From Deltaproteobacteria bacterium (GTDB taxonomy: Bacteria > SAR324 > XYD2-FULL-50-16): a stretch of 64,000 bases of DNA. A model generated the notes under the pieces. It saw nothing but the letters and a program-made list of their open reading frames with translations. It had not been told where the DNA came from and did no database searches. The position numbers were made by a program, and so were the translations under genes. Numbering within the stretch: the first letter of the stretch is position 1; each line of letters starts with the position of its first letter. The DNA lies in the NCBI GenBank assembly GCA_018657625.1, contig JABHWU010000122.1:62001-126000 (forward strand). Reading direction: 5' to 3'. Below, one piece after another: positions 35,202 through 44,759 of this stretch.

Positions 35202-36266
35202 TTAATATTTTTCCTGAAACTTATCCTTAATTATTAGGATTTTTGGGAAAACTTCAAAAAATGCGGTCACTAATTTAGGATCAAATATTTTCCCACTATT
35301 TTCTGCAATAAATTCTTTAGCTTTATCAACTGGCCAGGGTGATTTGTAAGGCCTTCTTGAGGTTAAAGCATCGAAAATATCGGCTATAGATATAATCCTT
35401 CCCATGATGGAAATTTTTTCACCAGCGATTTGGAAGGGATAACCATTACCATCCCATCGTTCATGATGTGACAGTGCGATATCTCTTGCCGTTTGCAGTA
35501 ATTCAGAAGGATGCCCTTCCAAAATTTTGGCACCGATTAGAGTATGGGTTTTCATTTCTTCCATTTCATCTTCTTCCAACTTGCCCGGTTTTAATAAAAT
35601 ACTGTCCGGAATTCCAATTTTTCCAATATCGTGCATTGGCGCGGCATGACGAAGTAATTCACATTGATCAAAACTAAAATCTATTTGTTGGGCTATTTCA
35701 ACTGAATATAAACTCATTCTGATAATGTGCATCCCTGTTTCATTGTCTCTATATTCTGCTGCGATACTCAATCGGTGGGTGATCTCAAACATTGTATCTT
35801 TTAATTCATTTGTTCGTTGTTGTACCTTAAAGTCGAGAATTGTATTAATTTGATTGAGTTGTTTTTGTGAAAGACGAATTTCAAGTAGATTTTGGATTCT
35901 TGCTAATACTTCCATGGCACTGAAAGGCTTTGTTATGAAGTCCCTCGCTCCTCCTTTCAGTGCCTTAAGGCGTGTGCTGGGATCATTTAGTGCTGTTAAT
36001 ACTAAAACCGGAATTTCTGTGTATTTTTCTCTTTTTTGAAAGGCCTTTAATACATTAAAACCATCCATCTCAGGCATTAGAATGTCTAAAAGTACCAAAT
36101 CAAACTCATTTTCGAAATAGAGTTTTACTCCTTCTTCAGGTTTCGATGTCAGTGTAATATTTTTAAAACCCGCATTGTCCAGGATCTCTTCTAAAATATC
36201 AAGATTGATGGGTTCATCGTCAATGATTAGTATTTTTGCACTATTAATGCTTTCTTCACTTAGCAT
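35202..36266 (-). CDS. response regulator with HD-GYP domain, c-di-GMP phosphodiesterase type
   Basis: 354 residues: receiver domain (D61 in LLDILMPEMDG, TKPF at 112-115), a helical linker (about 130-165), then HD-GYP domain with H212-D213 (MHDIGKIGIPD) and HHERWDGNGYPF at 267-278. All residues expected for metal binding and c-di-GMP hydrolysis appear present, as in RpfG. AAAAAGGA precedes the ATG. It is the second gene of a minus-strand set: CheY-like, HD-GYP, REC-kinase. It is likely to lower c-di-GMP when phosphorylated; the PilZ protein at 14 kb is a possible effector. Confidence 0.95.
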   Translation of the reverse strand: MLSEESINSAKILIIDDEPINLDILEEILDNAGFKNITLTSKPEEGVKLYFENEFDLVLLDILMPEMDGFNVLKAFQKREKYTEIPVLVLTALNDPSTRLKALKGGARDFITKPFSAMEVLARIQNLLEIRLSQKQLNQINTILDFKVQQRTNELKDTMFEITHRLSIAAEYRDNETGMHIIRMSLYSVEIAQQIDFSFDQCELLRHAAPMHDIGKIGIPDSILLKPGKLEEDEMEEMKTHTLIGAKILEGHPSELLQTARDIALSHHERWDGNGYPFQIAGEKISIMGRIISIADIFDALTSRRPYKSPWPVDKAKEFIAENSGKIFDPKLVTAFFEVFPKILIIKDKFQEKY

Positions 36267-36382
36267 TTTTCCTTTTTTACAGAGTCGTTAAAGAATACTA
36301 TCTTTAATTTTATTATAACAACTAAGCAGAAAAATATTCAATAATAAAATGTGGATATTAATAGAGGGGGTTAAATTTTGGG

Positions 36383-36763
36383 TTATTGGTTTCTATTTTT
36401 TACATGTTTTGCGATTTGCAATGCCAAATCGTCATGCTCAAAAGGTTTTGTAATATAATCATCCGCACCGACCTCAAAACCTCTTTTCATCTCTTTAGCC
36501 ATAGCCTTAGCGGATACCAGCAGTATTGTAATATCTTTTATCTGTTCATCCGCTCGAATAATCTTACAAACTTCATAACCGTCAATTCCCGGCATCATTA
36601 TATCTAATAGAACGATGTCCGGTTTAAAAGAGTAGATTTCTTCCAGTGCTTCTTCTCCCGAATAAACAGGCCTGATTTCGTAGCTTTCTTCCAGAATTTC
36701 TGTTACAATTTCAATATTGGTGGGGTCGTCGTCAACAATCATGATCTTCGGTCTATTTTCCAT
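36383..36763 (-). CDS. CheY-like single-domain response regulator
   Basis: 126 residues, one receiver domain and nothing else: acidic pocket D11-D13 (IVDDDPTN), phosphoacceptor D54 (LLDIMMPGIDG), Ser/Thr switch (VSAK) and lysine in DYITKPFEHDD. It resembles the receiver of the downstream REC-kinase more than classical CheY, so it may be a relay intermediate rather than a FliM-binding regulator. AAAGGAAAATC precedes the ATG. The HD-GYP gene follows after 116 bp. Confidence 0.93.
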   Translation of the reverse strand: MENRPKIMIVDDDPTNIEIVTEILEESYEIRPVYSGEEALEEIYSFKPDIVLLDIMMPGIDGYEVCKIIRADEQIKDITILLVSAKAMAKEMKRGFEVGADDYITKPFEHDDLALQIAKHVKNRNQ

Positions 36764-37064
36764 GATTTTCCTTTTCTTTTTTTATAGATATGAACGTCGT
36801 CTATGGTATTTTTTTAATTTAAATATCTAGTACACACTATAGCATTAGGTAGAGTTTGTAATCAATATATTTATTTAATCTGCTTAATATTTAGTATTCA
36901 ATAGTGATTTTCCGATGGTTTGATCAGTAATAAAATCTTGCATTCACTGAGCTACTAGTCTAGACTAATGCTAATTATTTAGATTTATCGTTTAAATAAA
37001 TATCTAGGTTGTCCTTGTTTTTACCGCATAATTATAACAAATCTTAACTCAAAACAGGTTTTAT
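36764..37064. other. divergent intergenic region, 301 bp
   Basis: Lies between the CheY-like gene and glgP. It holds a 12-bp perfect palindrome TAGTCTAGACTA at 36956-36967 and a possible glgP promoter (37009-37038). No coding frame is supported. Confidence 0.45.
37009..37038 (+). promoter_or_regulatory. possible glgP promoter
   Basis: TTGTCC at 37009-37014, an 18-bp spacer and TATAAC at 37033-37038, about 27 bp before the ATG. Confidence 0.35.
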
Positions 37065-39521
37065 ATGCAAACCAATGATAAAGAAAAGGCAATAGTAACT
37101 GATCAGCTAAGAGCATTGTTTCTTGAGCACATGAAAAAAACTGTGGCGCATGATTTCGAAAATTCCAGTCGATTGGATAAATATCGCTCTTTAGCTCACA
37201 CGGTAAGGGACAAAATTATTGAAAAATGGTTAAAATCACAAGAAATCTTTTATGATACAAATCCTAAACGTGTGTATTATTTTTCTTTAGAATTTTTAAT
37301 GGGTCGAACCATGGTTAATGCTTTGATTAATTTAGATATTTCTAAAGAAATGAAAGTGGTTTTAGAAGAAATGGGGATCACATTAGAAGAATTAGAAGAA
37401 ATGGAATGGGATGCTGGTCTTGGAAATGGCGGTTTGGGACGACTAGCAGCTTGTTTTTTGGACTCTATGGCGACGCTAGGATTACCTGCCTATGGTTTTG
37501 GTATTCGGTATGAATATGGGATGTTTAGACAGGCAATCGTCGATAAACAACAACAAGAATATCCAGATAACTGGCTCCGATATGAAAACCCTTGGGAATA
37601 TCCAAGAGCTCAAGGGATTCAAATAATAAACTTCTATGGTAAAACGCATAGCTATACTGATCATCTTGGTAAGGTACATAACCAATGGGTCGATACTGAA
37701 CAGGTAATAGCAATGCCATATGATGTTCCTATACCCGGCTATAAGACTGAAAATACTATCTCGCTTAAATTATGGTCAGCAAAATCTTCCAGAGATTTTA
37801 ACCTGAAATCCTTTAATGCTGGTGATTATATTGGTGCTATCATTGACAAACACCAATCTGAAGTCATTTCCAAGGTTTTGTATCCGAATGATAACAGTTA
37901 TGTTGGTAAAGAGTTAAGACTTAAACAGCAGTATTTTATGGTTGCAGCCTCGATACAGGATATATTGTATCGGCATAAAAGATGTGGCGATTCCATTGAT
38001 AATATTCATGAAAAAATAGTCATTCAATTAAATGATACCCATCCTTCCATTGCTATTCCGGAATTAATGCGGATTTTGATGGATATTCATGATTTTGATT
38101 GGGATAAGGCCTGGTATATTACAACGAATACCTTCGCATATACCAATCATACAGTACTACCTGAAGCGTTGGAAAAATGGCCATTATCATTAATCAATGA
38201 GATATTACCCAGACATTTGGAAATTATATTTGAAATTAATCATCGTTTTCTTGATTTTGTCAGTTCCCGATTTCCAGGCGACTTTGATAGACGAAAAAGA
38301 ATGTCTATTATTGAAGAGGGAGATGCCCAAAATATCCGCATGGCCTACCTCGCTATTATCGGTAGTTTTTCTGTTAACGGTGTAGCCGCATTGCACTCTA
38401 ATTTGTTAAAAACGGGAATTTTTAAGGATTTTTATGAGGTTTATCCTGAAAAATTCAATAATAAAACAAATGGCGTTACACCCCGGCGATGGTTGAAAAA
38501 AGCCAATGAACCTCTGTCAGATTTAATATCAGATAATATTGGCGATTCCTGGGTGAAAGACTTTGAAAATCTGAAAGAATTGGAACAATTTACTGAGAAA
38601 TCAACATTTGTATCTGATTGGCAATCTGTTAAAAATCTAAATAAAAAAAGATTCGCGGGTATTATTGAGCGTGATTGCGGTGTTGAGATTAATAATCTTT
38701 CAATGTTTGATGTTCAAGTCAAACGGATTCATGAATATAAACGACAATTACTTAATATATTGCATATAATTACGCTTTATAATCGTATTAAATCAGGGGA
38801 ATACAATGATATTCCTCCCCGAACCGTTATTTTTGGAGGAAAAGCAGCTCCTGGATATGAACGGGCCAAAGAAATCATTCACTTGATTAATTCTATTGCT
38901 CATTTGATCAATAATGACCCTTCGATTAATAATTTATTGAAAGTGGTATTTTTACCAAACTATGGGGTTTCACTGGCTGAAAAAATATTCCCTGGTTCCG
39001 ATTTGTCCGAACAGATTTCTACAGCTGGAATGGAGGCTTCGGGAACTGGAAATATGAAATTTGCTATTAACGGAGCCTTAACCATTGGAACTTTGGATGG
39101 AGCAAATGTCGAAATGCAGGAAGAAGTCGGTGAGGAGAATATATTTATATTTGGCTACACAGATACCGAACTCATTGATTTGAGAAATAATGGTTATTTC
39201 CCACATGATATTTACCAGAATGATCTGGAATTAAAAAGAGTTCTTGATCAAATATTTGAGGGTTATTTTTCACCGGACTCGAAATCGATGTTTCATGGTA
39301 TATTCAACAACCTGGTTCACGAAGGCGATTTCTATTTTCATTTAGCAGATTATCGTAGTTACATTGAATGCCAGGAAAAAGTGTCGAACCTGTATCAGGA
39401 TCCATTAAACTGGGCAAAAAAATCAATTTTAAATGTGGCTCGAATGAGTAAATTTTCTTCAGATCGGACCATAAAACAATATGCTGAAGAGATTTGGAAT
39501 GTAAAACCTTGTATTGATTAA
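37065..39521 (+). CDS. glgP: glycogen/starch phosphorylase
   Basis: Pyridoxal-phosphate enzyme releasing glucose-1-phosphate from alpha-1,4-glucans. 818 residues, the standard GT35 length. The cofactor lysine is K665 in the signature EASGTGNMKFAINGALTIG, followed by LDGANVEM. The N-terminus has YYFSLEFLMGR and ENPWEYPRAQG-type blocks. It has no Shine-Dalgarno sequence, only AGG near the ATG. No other glycogen genes are in the window, so it stands alone with its own terminator (39533-39568). Confidence 0.98.
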   Translation: MQTNDKEKAIVTDQLRALFLEHMKKTVAHDFENSSRLDKYRSLAHTVRDKIIEKWLKSQEIFYDTNPKRVYYFSLEFLMGRTMVNALINLDISKEMKVVLEEMGITLEELEEMEWDAGLGNGGLGRLAACFLDSMATLGLPAYGFGIRYEYGMFRQAIVDKQQQEYPDNWLRYENPWEYPRAQGIQIINFYGKTHSYTDHLGKVHNQWVDTEQVIAMPYDVPIPGYKTENTISLKLWSAKSSRDFNLKSFNAGDYIGAIIDKHQSEVISKVLYPNDNSYVGKELRLKQQYFMVAASIQDILYRHKRCGDSIDNIHEKIVIQLNDTHPSIAIPELMRILMDIHDFDWDKAWYITTNTFAYTNHTVLPEALEKWPLSLINEILPRHLEIIFEINHRFLDFVSSRFPGDFDRRKRMSIIEEGDAQNIRMAYLAIIGSFSVNGVAALHSNLLKTGIFKDFYEVYPEKFNNKTNGVTPRRWLKKANEPLSDLISDNIGDSWVKDFENLKELEQFTEKSTFVSDWQSVKNLNKKRFAGIIERDCGVEINNLSMFDVQVKRIHEYKRQLLNILHIITLYNRIKSGEYNDIPPRTVIFGGKAAPGYERAKEIIHLINSIAHLINNDPSINNLLKVVFLPNYGVSLAEKIFPGSDLSEQISTAGMEASGTGNMKFAINGALTIGTLDGANVEMQEEVGEENIFIFGYTDTELIDLRNNGYFPHDIYQNDLELKRVLDQIFEGYFSPDSKSMFHGIFNNLVHEGDFYFHLADYRSYIECQEKVSNLYQDPLNWAKKSILNVARMSKFSSDRTIKQYAEEIWNVKPCID

Positions 39522-39532
39522 TTCATCCTAAG

Positions 39533-39568
39533 ACACCTGAAGCAATATTAATAGCCTTCAGGTGTTTT
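39533..39568 (+). terminator. Rho-independent terminator of glgP
   Basis: A 10-bp perfect stem (ACACCTGAAG and CTTCAGGTGT) with a 13-base loop, followed by TTTT, begins 12 bp after the glgP stop. Confidence 0.85.
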
Positions 39569-39717
39569 GAAAAGTTCAGACAACACTCGCTTTATTTTAT
39601 CCCGCACCTAATCCCCAAAAACCTTGCTTTCCTGTCATTGAATTTGTAATTTAGTTAAAAACACACTGTGGTATTTTCAGAAACAATATTTTTGATATCA
39701 TTAAACTATTATTTATA

Positions 39718-40212
39718 ATGACCGAACCGGAAGAGTATCAAAGCAGAACCCAAAAAAAGAAAGAAGTGACCGCACTGCAAAAACTTGGCAAAACATTAGT
39801 CACTTTACCAAAAAGTCAAATTTTAAAAATGGAACTTCCCAAGTTGTTAGAAGAGGCATTATTGGACGCAAAATTGATTACTAAGAATGAAGCAAAACGT
39901 CGTCAATTTCAATATATTGGAAAACTAATGAGGGATGTCGATAAAAAAGCAATAGAAGAATTCCTATCTTATCGTAATCATGGGCAGGTTAAAGAACAGA
40001 TAAAAAACAGTCAAATGGAAAACTGGGTGGAAAACCTAAAACCGGGTGATAGTCAAGCTATTGAAGATATTCTTGTTCAAAATCCTCAACTGGATCGTCA
40101 ACAATTCAGACAATTCATTCGAAATTACTTTAAGGCCCATGAAAAAAATAAACCAAAAGCAAAAAAAAATTTAATTACTTTTTTAAAAAAAATGAATTAT
40201 GAGGTAGGTTGA
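39718..40212 (+). CDS. darP: DarP/YjgA family ribosome-associated protein
   Basis: 164 residues of the DUF615 family; E. coli YjgA (DarP) helps late maturation of the 50S subunit. The N-terminal KKKEVTALQKLGKTLVTL and middle RRQFQYIGKLMRDVD blocks match the family, and the rest is helical and basic. A TATTAT hexamer lies just upstream of the ATG with no Shine-Dalgarno sequence, compatible with a leaderless mRNA. The next gene begins directly after the stop. Confidence 0.9.
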   Translation: MTEPEEYQSRTQKKKEVTALQKLGKTLVTLPKSQILKMELPKLLEEALLDAKLITKNEAKRRQFQYIGKLMRDVDKKAIEEFLSYRNHGQVKEQIKNSQMENWVENLKPGDSQAIEDILVQNPQLDRQQFRQFIRNYFKAHEKNKPKAKKNLITFLKKMNYEVG

Positions 40213-41241
40213 ATGAAATACTATTTTTCAAAAATACTAAGTGTGGTTTTAATTACCGGTGTAACTTTTTTTGCAAGTATAGATCTTTATGCAGAAACAA
40301 ACTGGTCCTGTTTTGGATCTGGTATCGGAGAAATTTTTGTTCCCGGACTAGGATATGCTTTAAACGCTCAAGTTGATAAAGCAATTCTTATTGGTGGTAG
40401 TCGATGGTATCTCAATGGGAAGACCTATCAAGCTACGGAAGAGGATGATTATGAGGATGATCCGGATAAGATTTATGAGTCTGAAAGTGCAGAAGATACA
40501 GAAAGTGGCAAGGATGAAACACAGATTTATTTGAATCGTTCCACCTGGGAAGCAAATTATTATGGGTCTCTTGATTTTAATTTGTTATTAATCACTTGGG
40601 GAGATCTTTATCAAAATAATTGCGAACCAAACACCGAAACCTATTCTTACATGTTATCTCCATTCCGAATTGATCATTTTTACGACAATTGGATGTTCTG
40701 GCTGCCGGTTTTGATTGCTGCCAGCAACTATCAAACCTTTTCTGACAATAATAAAATAGATTATTATCTGGAAAAAGGGTTAAGCAAAGAAGATTTGAAA
40801 AGGGATTCTTTTGGCCAATATTATATGGTTGGTGTCGGAGAAGAAATGTTTTTCAGAGGAACTGTCCAACACTATTTTTTTGAAACCTTTAAACAGGATT
40901 TTAATTATTCGGCGGAAGCCAGTCGGCATCTTTCCATTGTCAGTGCATCGCTGGTTTTTGCAGCTGCGCACTCTGGTGCTGGATTCACTGCCAATCCTGC
41001 CCAGGCATTTATATTTGGGGTGTATGAAGGATATGTTTACCATCCCTCCCTTGAGGAGTTTGATTTAATGACTGCAATAGCTGTTCATGCCTGGTGGGAT
41101 CTTTTAATTGCTTATGCGATACTTAATAACGCTGAGTACCATGAAGATCAGGAGGATGTCTATGACGAGAATAATCGAACGAATGCTTCTCTGAACAGTC
41201 AGACTGTATACCCGCTTCTGACAGTAGCATTTATGTTTTAG
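40213..41241 (+). CDS. exported/membrane CPBP-family protease-like protein
   Basis: 342 residues. A signal peptide or anchor is at 1-27 (hydrophobic core, then LYAE). The C-terminal half carries the CPBP/Abi (Rce1-like) motifs: E210-E211 and R215 in GEEMFFRGTVQHY, H253 in AAAHSGAG and H292 in HAWWDLL. These are the residues of intramembrane CAAX-type proteases. Residues 75-102 form an unusual acidic insert (EEDDYEDDPD and following). The membrane-helix content appears lower than normal for the family. The ATG follows the darP stop at once. The 3' end overlaps nth by 11 bp tail to tail. The substrate is unknown. Confidence 0.78.
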   Translation: MKYYFSKILSVVLITGVTFFASIDLYAETNWSCFGSGIGEIFVPGLGYALNAQVDKAILIGGSRWYLNGKTYQATEEDDYEDDPDKIYESESAEDTESGKDETQIYLNRSTWEANYYGSLDFNLLLITWGDLYQNNCEPNTETYSYMLSPFRIDHFYDNWMFWLPVLIAASNYQTFSDNNKIDYYLEKGLSKEDLKRDSFGQYYMVGVGEEMFFRGTVQHYFFETFKQDFNYSAEASRHLSIVSASLVFAAAHSGAGFTANPAQAFIFGVYEGYVYHPSLEEFDLMTAIAVHAWWDLLIAYAILNNAEYHEDQEDVYDENNRTNASLNSQTVYPLLTVAFMF

Positions 41242-41866
41242 ACTTAAATTGGCAGTACTGATTGATTACACATGTTTCACATAATGGTTTCTTGGCTTTA
41301 CAAGTATAACGGCCATGAAGAATCAATAAATGATGCGCTTTGATTTTGGCCCAGTCCGGGACAATCTTTAATAGTTTTGCTTCAGTTTGGTCCGGCGTTT
41401 TGGTTCTTACCAGACCAATTCGATTTGAGACTCTAAATACATGGGTATCGACCGGGATTGTTTCTTTTTTAAATGCGATATTTAAAACCACGCCAGCTGT
41501 TTTGCTTCCAACCCCGGGTAGTGATTCTAAATCTTTTCGATCATTAGGGACCATAGAATTGAATTCTTCTATCAGTCTTAAACAACACTTGATGATATTT
41601 TTCGCCTTATTATTATACAAACCAATCGATTTAATTTGGGATTTTAGTTTTTCTTCTCCCAGTTTTAACATGGATTCAGGGGTAATCACTTTTTTGAAAA
41701 GGGATTTGGTGGCTTTATTAACGGCTATATCTGTTGTTTGTGCACTGAGGATAACGGCGATCAATAATTGGAAATGATTCACATAATCCAACTCTGATTT
41801 TGGATTCTGAATGGTATCGTTCAAAAGTTTAAAAATTTGCTCAACAGAACTTTTTTTCATCGCCAT
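41231..41866 (-). CDS. nth: endonuclease III
   Basis: DNA glycosylase/AP lyase removing oxidised pyrimidines. About 211 residues. The helix-hairpin-helix LPGVGSKTAG carries the catalytic lysine; VDTHVFRVSNR has the catalytic aspartate; the [4Fe-4S] cluster uses four cysteines spaced C-x6-C-x2-C-x5-C at the end. The frame extends to a TTG at 41872, but ATG at 41866 (or 41860) is a better start. It lies 38 bp after lysC on the same strand. Confidence 0.96.
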   Translation of the reverse strand: MAMKKSSVEQIFKLLNDTIQNPKSELDYVNHFQLLIAVILSAQTTDIAVNKATKSLFKKVITPESMLKLGEEKLKSQIKSIGLYNNKAKNIIKCCLRLIEEFNSMVPNDRKDLESLPGVGSKTAGVVLNIAFKKETIPVDTHVFRVSNRIGLVRTKTPDQTEAKLLKIVPDWAKIKAHHLLILHGRYTCKAKKPLCETCVINQYCQFKSKT

Positions 41867-41904
41867 AACCAATTATTGTTCGGGGAAAATTGTAGTGGAC
41901 TGTT

Positions 41905-43281
41905 TTAATCAACCAACATTTCATGAACGGCTCTTAAAGCTTTATCACTCTGCTGATCGTTTATTACACAGGAAATATTTATTTCTGAAGATCCTTGAGA
42001 GATTGCTTCGATATTTATGCCATGTTCAGATAATCTGGTAAACATTTCACTGGCAATCCCCACAAAATGCCGCATACCCAATCCAATTAAACTGATAATC
42101 GCCATATCTTTACGAACTTCAACATTCCCTAGCTTTTCCAGTTCAGGGAGAGCATCCAGGATGTTTTCATCGCTGTCCAGGGTTAATGAAATATTTACTT
42201 CCGAAGTCGCAACCAGATCAATGATAACTTCATGTTTAGCAAATATTTCAAATACTTTATGCATAAAACCATACGCCATAAGCATTCTGTTGGACTGGAT
42301 ATTTATTAAGGTGACACCACGCTTGACGGTTGCGGCTGTGGCTCCTTTTTGATAATTGGTTTTGCCACTTGGATCAATGATTGTTCCCGGGAGATCCGGG
42401 TTAAAGGTGTTTTTTATCCTCATGGGGATATTAGCGTTGGCAACCTGTTCCATGGTGAATGGATGGATAACTTCTGAACCATAATAAGTTAATTCTAAGG
42501 CTTCTTCTGGTGATATACTGGCTAACACTCTGGCGGCTTCTACTTTTTTGGGATCTGAAGTAAAAATACCATCAACCTCTTTCCATATTTGAAGCTCAGT
42601 GGCCAGGGTTGCTGTTGCTACCAGTGCCGCGGTAAAATCAGTATAGCCCCGACCGATACTTTTTAAAATCCCACCGGGAACAAAGCCAAAAAATCCGGTA
42701 ATAATAGGTACTTTGGCACCGGCTTTCAGCAATAGTGCTCTCAGTTTTTTTTGAATATAATAGCAAAAATTCTGATCGACCTCTTTAAAAGGCTGATCGA
42801 TGATGTCCTCCAAATTATAATAAATGGCATCAATTCCCCTGCTATTTAAAACATCTGTAAATATTCTGGCAGATAATTTTTCACCCATGCTAACAATTAC
42901 ATCCATTGATCTTGGAGAAATTTCGCCAATGACATGGATGGCATCTAAAAATGATTTTAATTTTTTAAACTCTATTTTTAATTCATCCACTAAAGTTTCT
43001 TTAATTGCCGGATCAATCACTGTTTTCTCAACCGTTTCTAAATGATTATTTTCCAGTAAATCAATAATTTTATAATAACTCCCTCCAAGAATTGCTTCAT
43101 TAGCAGCTTTCATTAAGTTGCTGGTGGTTCCTTCTATTTTAACACCACCACTCATCGCAGATAAAACAACTGCTACTTTTTTTTCTTCAGCTAATGTTTT
43201 CTGAACAATTTTAGCGACATTAATCATGCGCTCAGGTCTACCGATACTAGTACCACCAAATTTTTGAACGATTGTTTCCAT
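41905..43281 (-). CDS. lysC: aspartate kinase
   Basis: Phosphorylates aspartate at the entry to the lysine, threonine and methionine pathways. 458 residues: kinase domain with KFGGTSIG at 7-14, SMGEKLSARI and GRGYTDFTAAL, then two ACT domains (about 320-458, for example SEVNISLTLD and SSEINISCVIN) expected to bind feedback inhibitors. The GRGYTD form of the aspartate-binding loop is typical of the Hom3-like clade rather than E. coli LysC (GRGGSD). There is no homoserine dehydrogenase fusion. No lysine riboswitch could be recognised upstream. nth follows. Confidence 0.95.
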   Translation of the reverse strand: METIVQKFGGTSIGRPERMINVAKIVQKTLAEEKKVAVVLSAMSGGVKIEGTTSNLMKAANEAILGGSYYKIIDLLENNHLETVEKTVIDPAIKETLVDELKIEFKKLKSFLDAIHVIGEISPRSMDVIVSMGEKLSARIFTDVLNSRGIDAIYYNLEDIIDQPFKEVDQNFCYYIQKKLRALLLKAGAKVPIITGFFGFVPGGILKSIGRGYTDFTAALVATATLATELQIWKEVDGIFTSDPKKVEAARVLASISPEEALELTYYGSEVIHPFTMEQVANANIPMRIKNTFNPDLPGTIIDPSGKTNYQKGATAATVKRGVTLINIQSNRMLMAYGFMHKVFEIFAKHEVIIDLVATSEVNISLTLDSDENILDALPELEKLGNVEVRKDMAIISLIGLGMRHFVGIASEMFTRLSEHGINIEAISQGSSEINISCVINDQQSDKALRAVHEMLVD

Positions 43282-43511
43282 TTTAAAAATTTAATTATTT
43301 TGGTTTTAAAACAATGAAGGTGTAAAAACTTTCAATATACTGAATTAACAGGTATATATTCATCTTTTCTTGCAAATCCAGAATTCGTTAGATGATCATG
43401 ATTTTTTAAATTAGGCAATATCAATATTAATTTCAGTTAAATATAAATCTTAGAAATCTTTTGTCTTTCATGCCTTTAAATGGTAATTATTGCAAGACAC
43501 ATGTAAATGAA

Positions 43512-43540
43512 TTGACACTACCTAAATACTAATATCTTAT
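43512..43540 (+). promoter_or_regulatory. promoter immediately upstream of the CinA-type gene
   Basis: A perfect TTGACA (43512-43517) with TATCTT or TCTTAT at 43533-43540 puts the transcript start at or next to the ATG at 43546, so the mRNA may be leaderless. No Shine-Dalgarno sequence is present. Confidence 0.45.
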
Positions 43541-43545
43541 TTTTT

Positions 43546-44277
43546 ATGAAGAATCAGAAAAGCACTGCCGCGATCATAGTTATTGGTGATGAAATATTAT
43601 CCGGAAGGGTTAAAGATGAAAATTCACCATTTTTAATAAAACAGCTGACAAAGCAAGGTGTGAATGTTCAAACCTGTATTACCATTCCAGATAACATAAC
43701 AGCTATTGCAAATACTATTTACGACTGTCATAAAAAATATAAATGGGTGTTTACCGCTGGTGGTATTGGCCCAACCCATGATGATATTACCATGGAAGGA
43801 ATAGCAAAAGCCTTTAATGCTAATCTGATTCAAAATGAAGAACTGGTTCAATTGATTAAAGAGTTATATGGAAAAAAATTCCGTGAAGAACACCTAAAAA
43901 TGGCCATTGTTCCTAAAGGTATCAAATTACTTTATTCTAAAAAGAATCGATTTCCCGTATTAACATTTGAAAATATAATAATAATGCCGGGAGTACCAGA
44001 GTTTTTGAAAGCGATTTACATATCTATCAAAAGTCTTTATCAAGGTGAAAAAATCCATAGCAAAATGATAAAAATTACTCTGGAAGAAGCTGAAATTGCG
44101 ACCTTGTTAAAAGATACCATCCAGAAATTTCCAGGTTTGAAAATCGGTTCATATCCCTTATTTAGAAAAAGTGCCTTTTCGGTCAAATTAATTTTGCAAC
44201 ACAAAAATAAAGAAATTTTAACGTCTGGAGAGATGTATTTAAACGAAAAACTGGAAGATTATATAAATGAAGAGTAG
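43546..44277 (+). CDS. CinA N-terminal (MogA/MoaB-like) domain protein
   Basis: 243 residues of the molybdopterin-binding-fold domain found at the N-terminus of CinA (COG1058). VIGDEILSGRVKDEN at 12-26, TAGGIGPTHDDIT near 70 and IMPGVPEF near 147 are the characteristic loops. The nicotinamide-nucleotide deamidase domain of full CinA is missing, as in many stand-alone members that may be ADP-ribose pyrophosphatases or cofactor enzymes. It is flanked by lysC (divergent) and a convergent small gene, and is probably monocistronic. Confidence 0.9.
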   Translation: MKNQKSTAAIIVIGDEILSGRVKDENSPFLIKQLTKQGVNVQTCITIPDNITAIANTIYDCHKKYKWVFTAGGIGPTHDDITMEGIAKAFNANLIQNEELVQLIKELYGKKFREEHLKMAIVPKGIKLLYSKKNRFPVLTFENIIIMPGVPEFLKAIYISIKSLYQGEKIHSKMIKITLEEAEIATLLKDTIQKFPGLKIGSYPLFRKSAFSVKLILQHKNKEILTSGEMYLNEKLEDYINEE

Positions 44278-44305
44278 TATGCTTGGGTATTTCATCAAGC
44301 ATACT
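44276..44305. terminator. hairpin between convergent genes
   Basis: A 10-bp perfect stem AGTATGCTTG / CAAGCATACT with a 10-base loop begins inside the stop of the CinA-type gene. There is no clear T-run on either side, so it may be a terminator aided by other factors or an mRNA 3'-end stabiliser. Confidence 0.5.
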
Positions 44306-44352
44306 GAGGATATTCTGTCTTGAGCATAATAAAGTAATGTTTAGAAAGAGAT

Positions 44353-44595
44353 TTAAGCATTATGATACATGAATTCAAGTTGATTCTGTAATACTTCAAT
44401 AGGCATGGCATTGCTTTTTAAACCTTTCATTTCTTCCATTTCCTGCAAGCTTTCCCGCATGATATTAATTGCGATAATCTCTTCTAAATCACTGGTTGAC
44501 GCCTCCAATAAATCTAATGCCCGATCAACAGCGACTTCATTTTTTATCATGGCTTCTAACTGACTGGATATCCTTTTTAATGTTTTATCTATCAT
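44353..44595 (-). CDS. small hypothetical helical protein (80 residues)
   Basis: No family recognised. It is predicted to be nearly all helical and acidic (LDLLEASTSDLEEIIA, MRESLQEMEEMKG). AGAGG stands 7 bases before the ATG, a good sign of translation. It lies 164 bp after sppA on the same strand and may be the last gene of the exchanger-sppA run. Confidence 0.65.
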   Translation of the reverse strand: MIDKTLKRISSQLEAMIKNEVAVDRALDLLEASTSDLEEIIAINIMRESLQEMEEMKGLKSNAMPIEVLQNQLEFMYHNA

Positions 44596-44759
44596 ATGAC
44601 CTCTATGGTATTGGTTTACGGAAAGGTTTTATAAGATAAATTCAAAAGATATGCCAAATTTAGGACAAACCGGTAGATTTAAAAAAGCTGTGCTTTTTAA
44701 ATAAAACTGTGGGTCATGAAAAGTTGGATGATTAATCAAATATTTGATCGTATGATCTA

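Noticed and set aside
36956..36967. 12-bp palindrome TAGTCTAGACTA between the CheY-like gene and glgP
   Set aside because: Too short and single-copy in this window to call as an operator; noted only in the intergenic entry.
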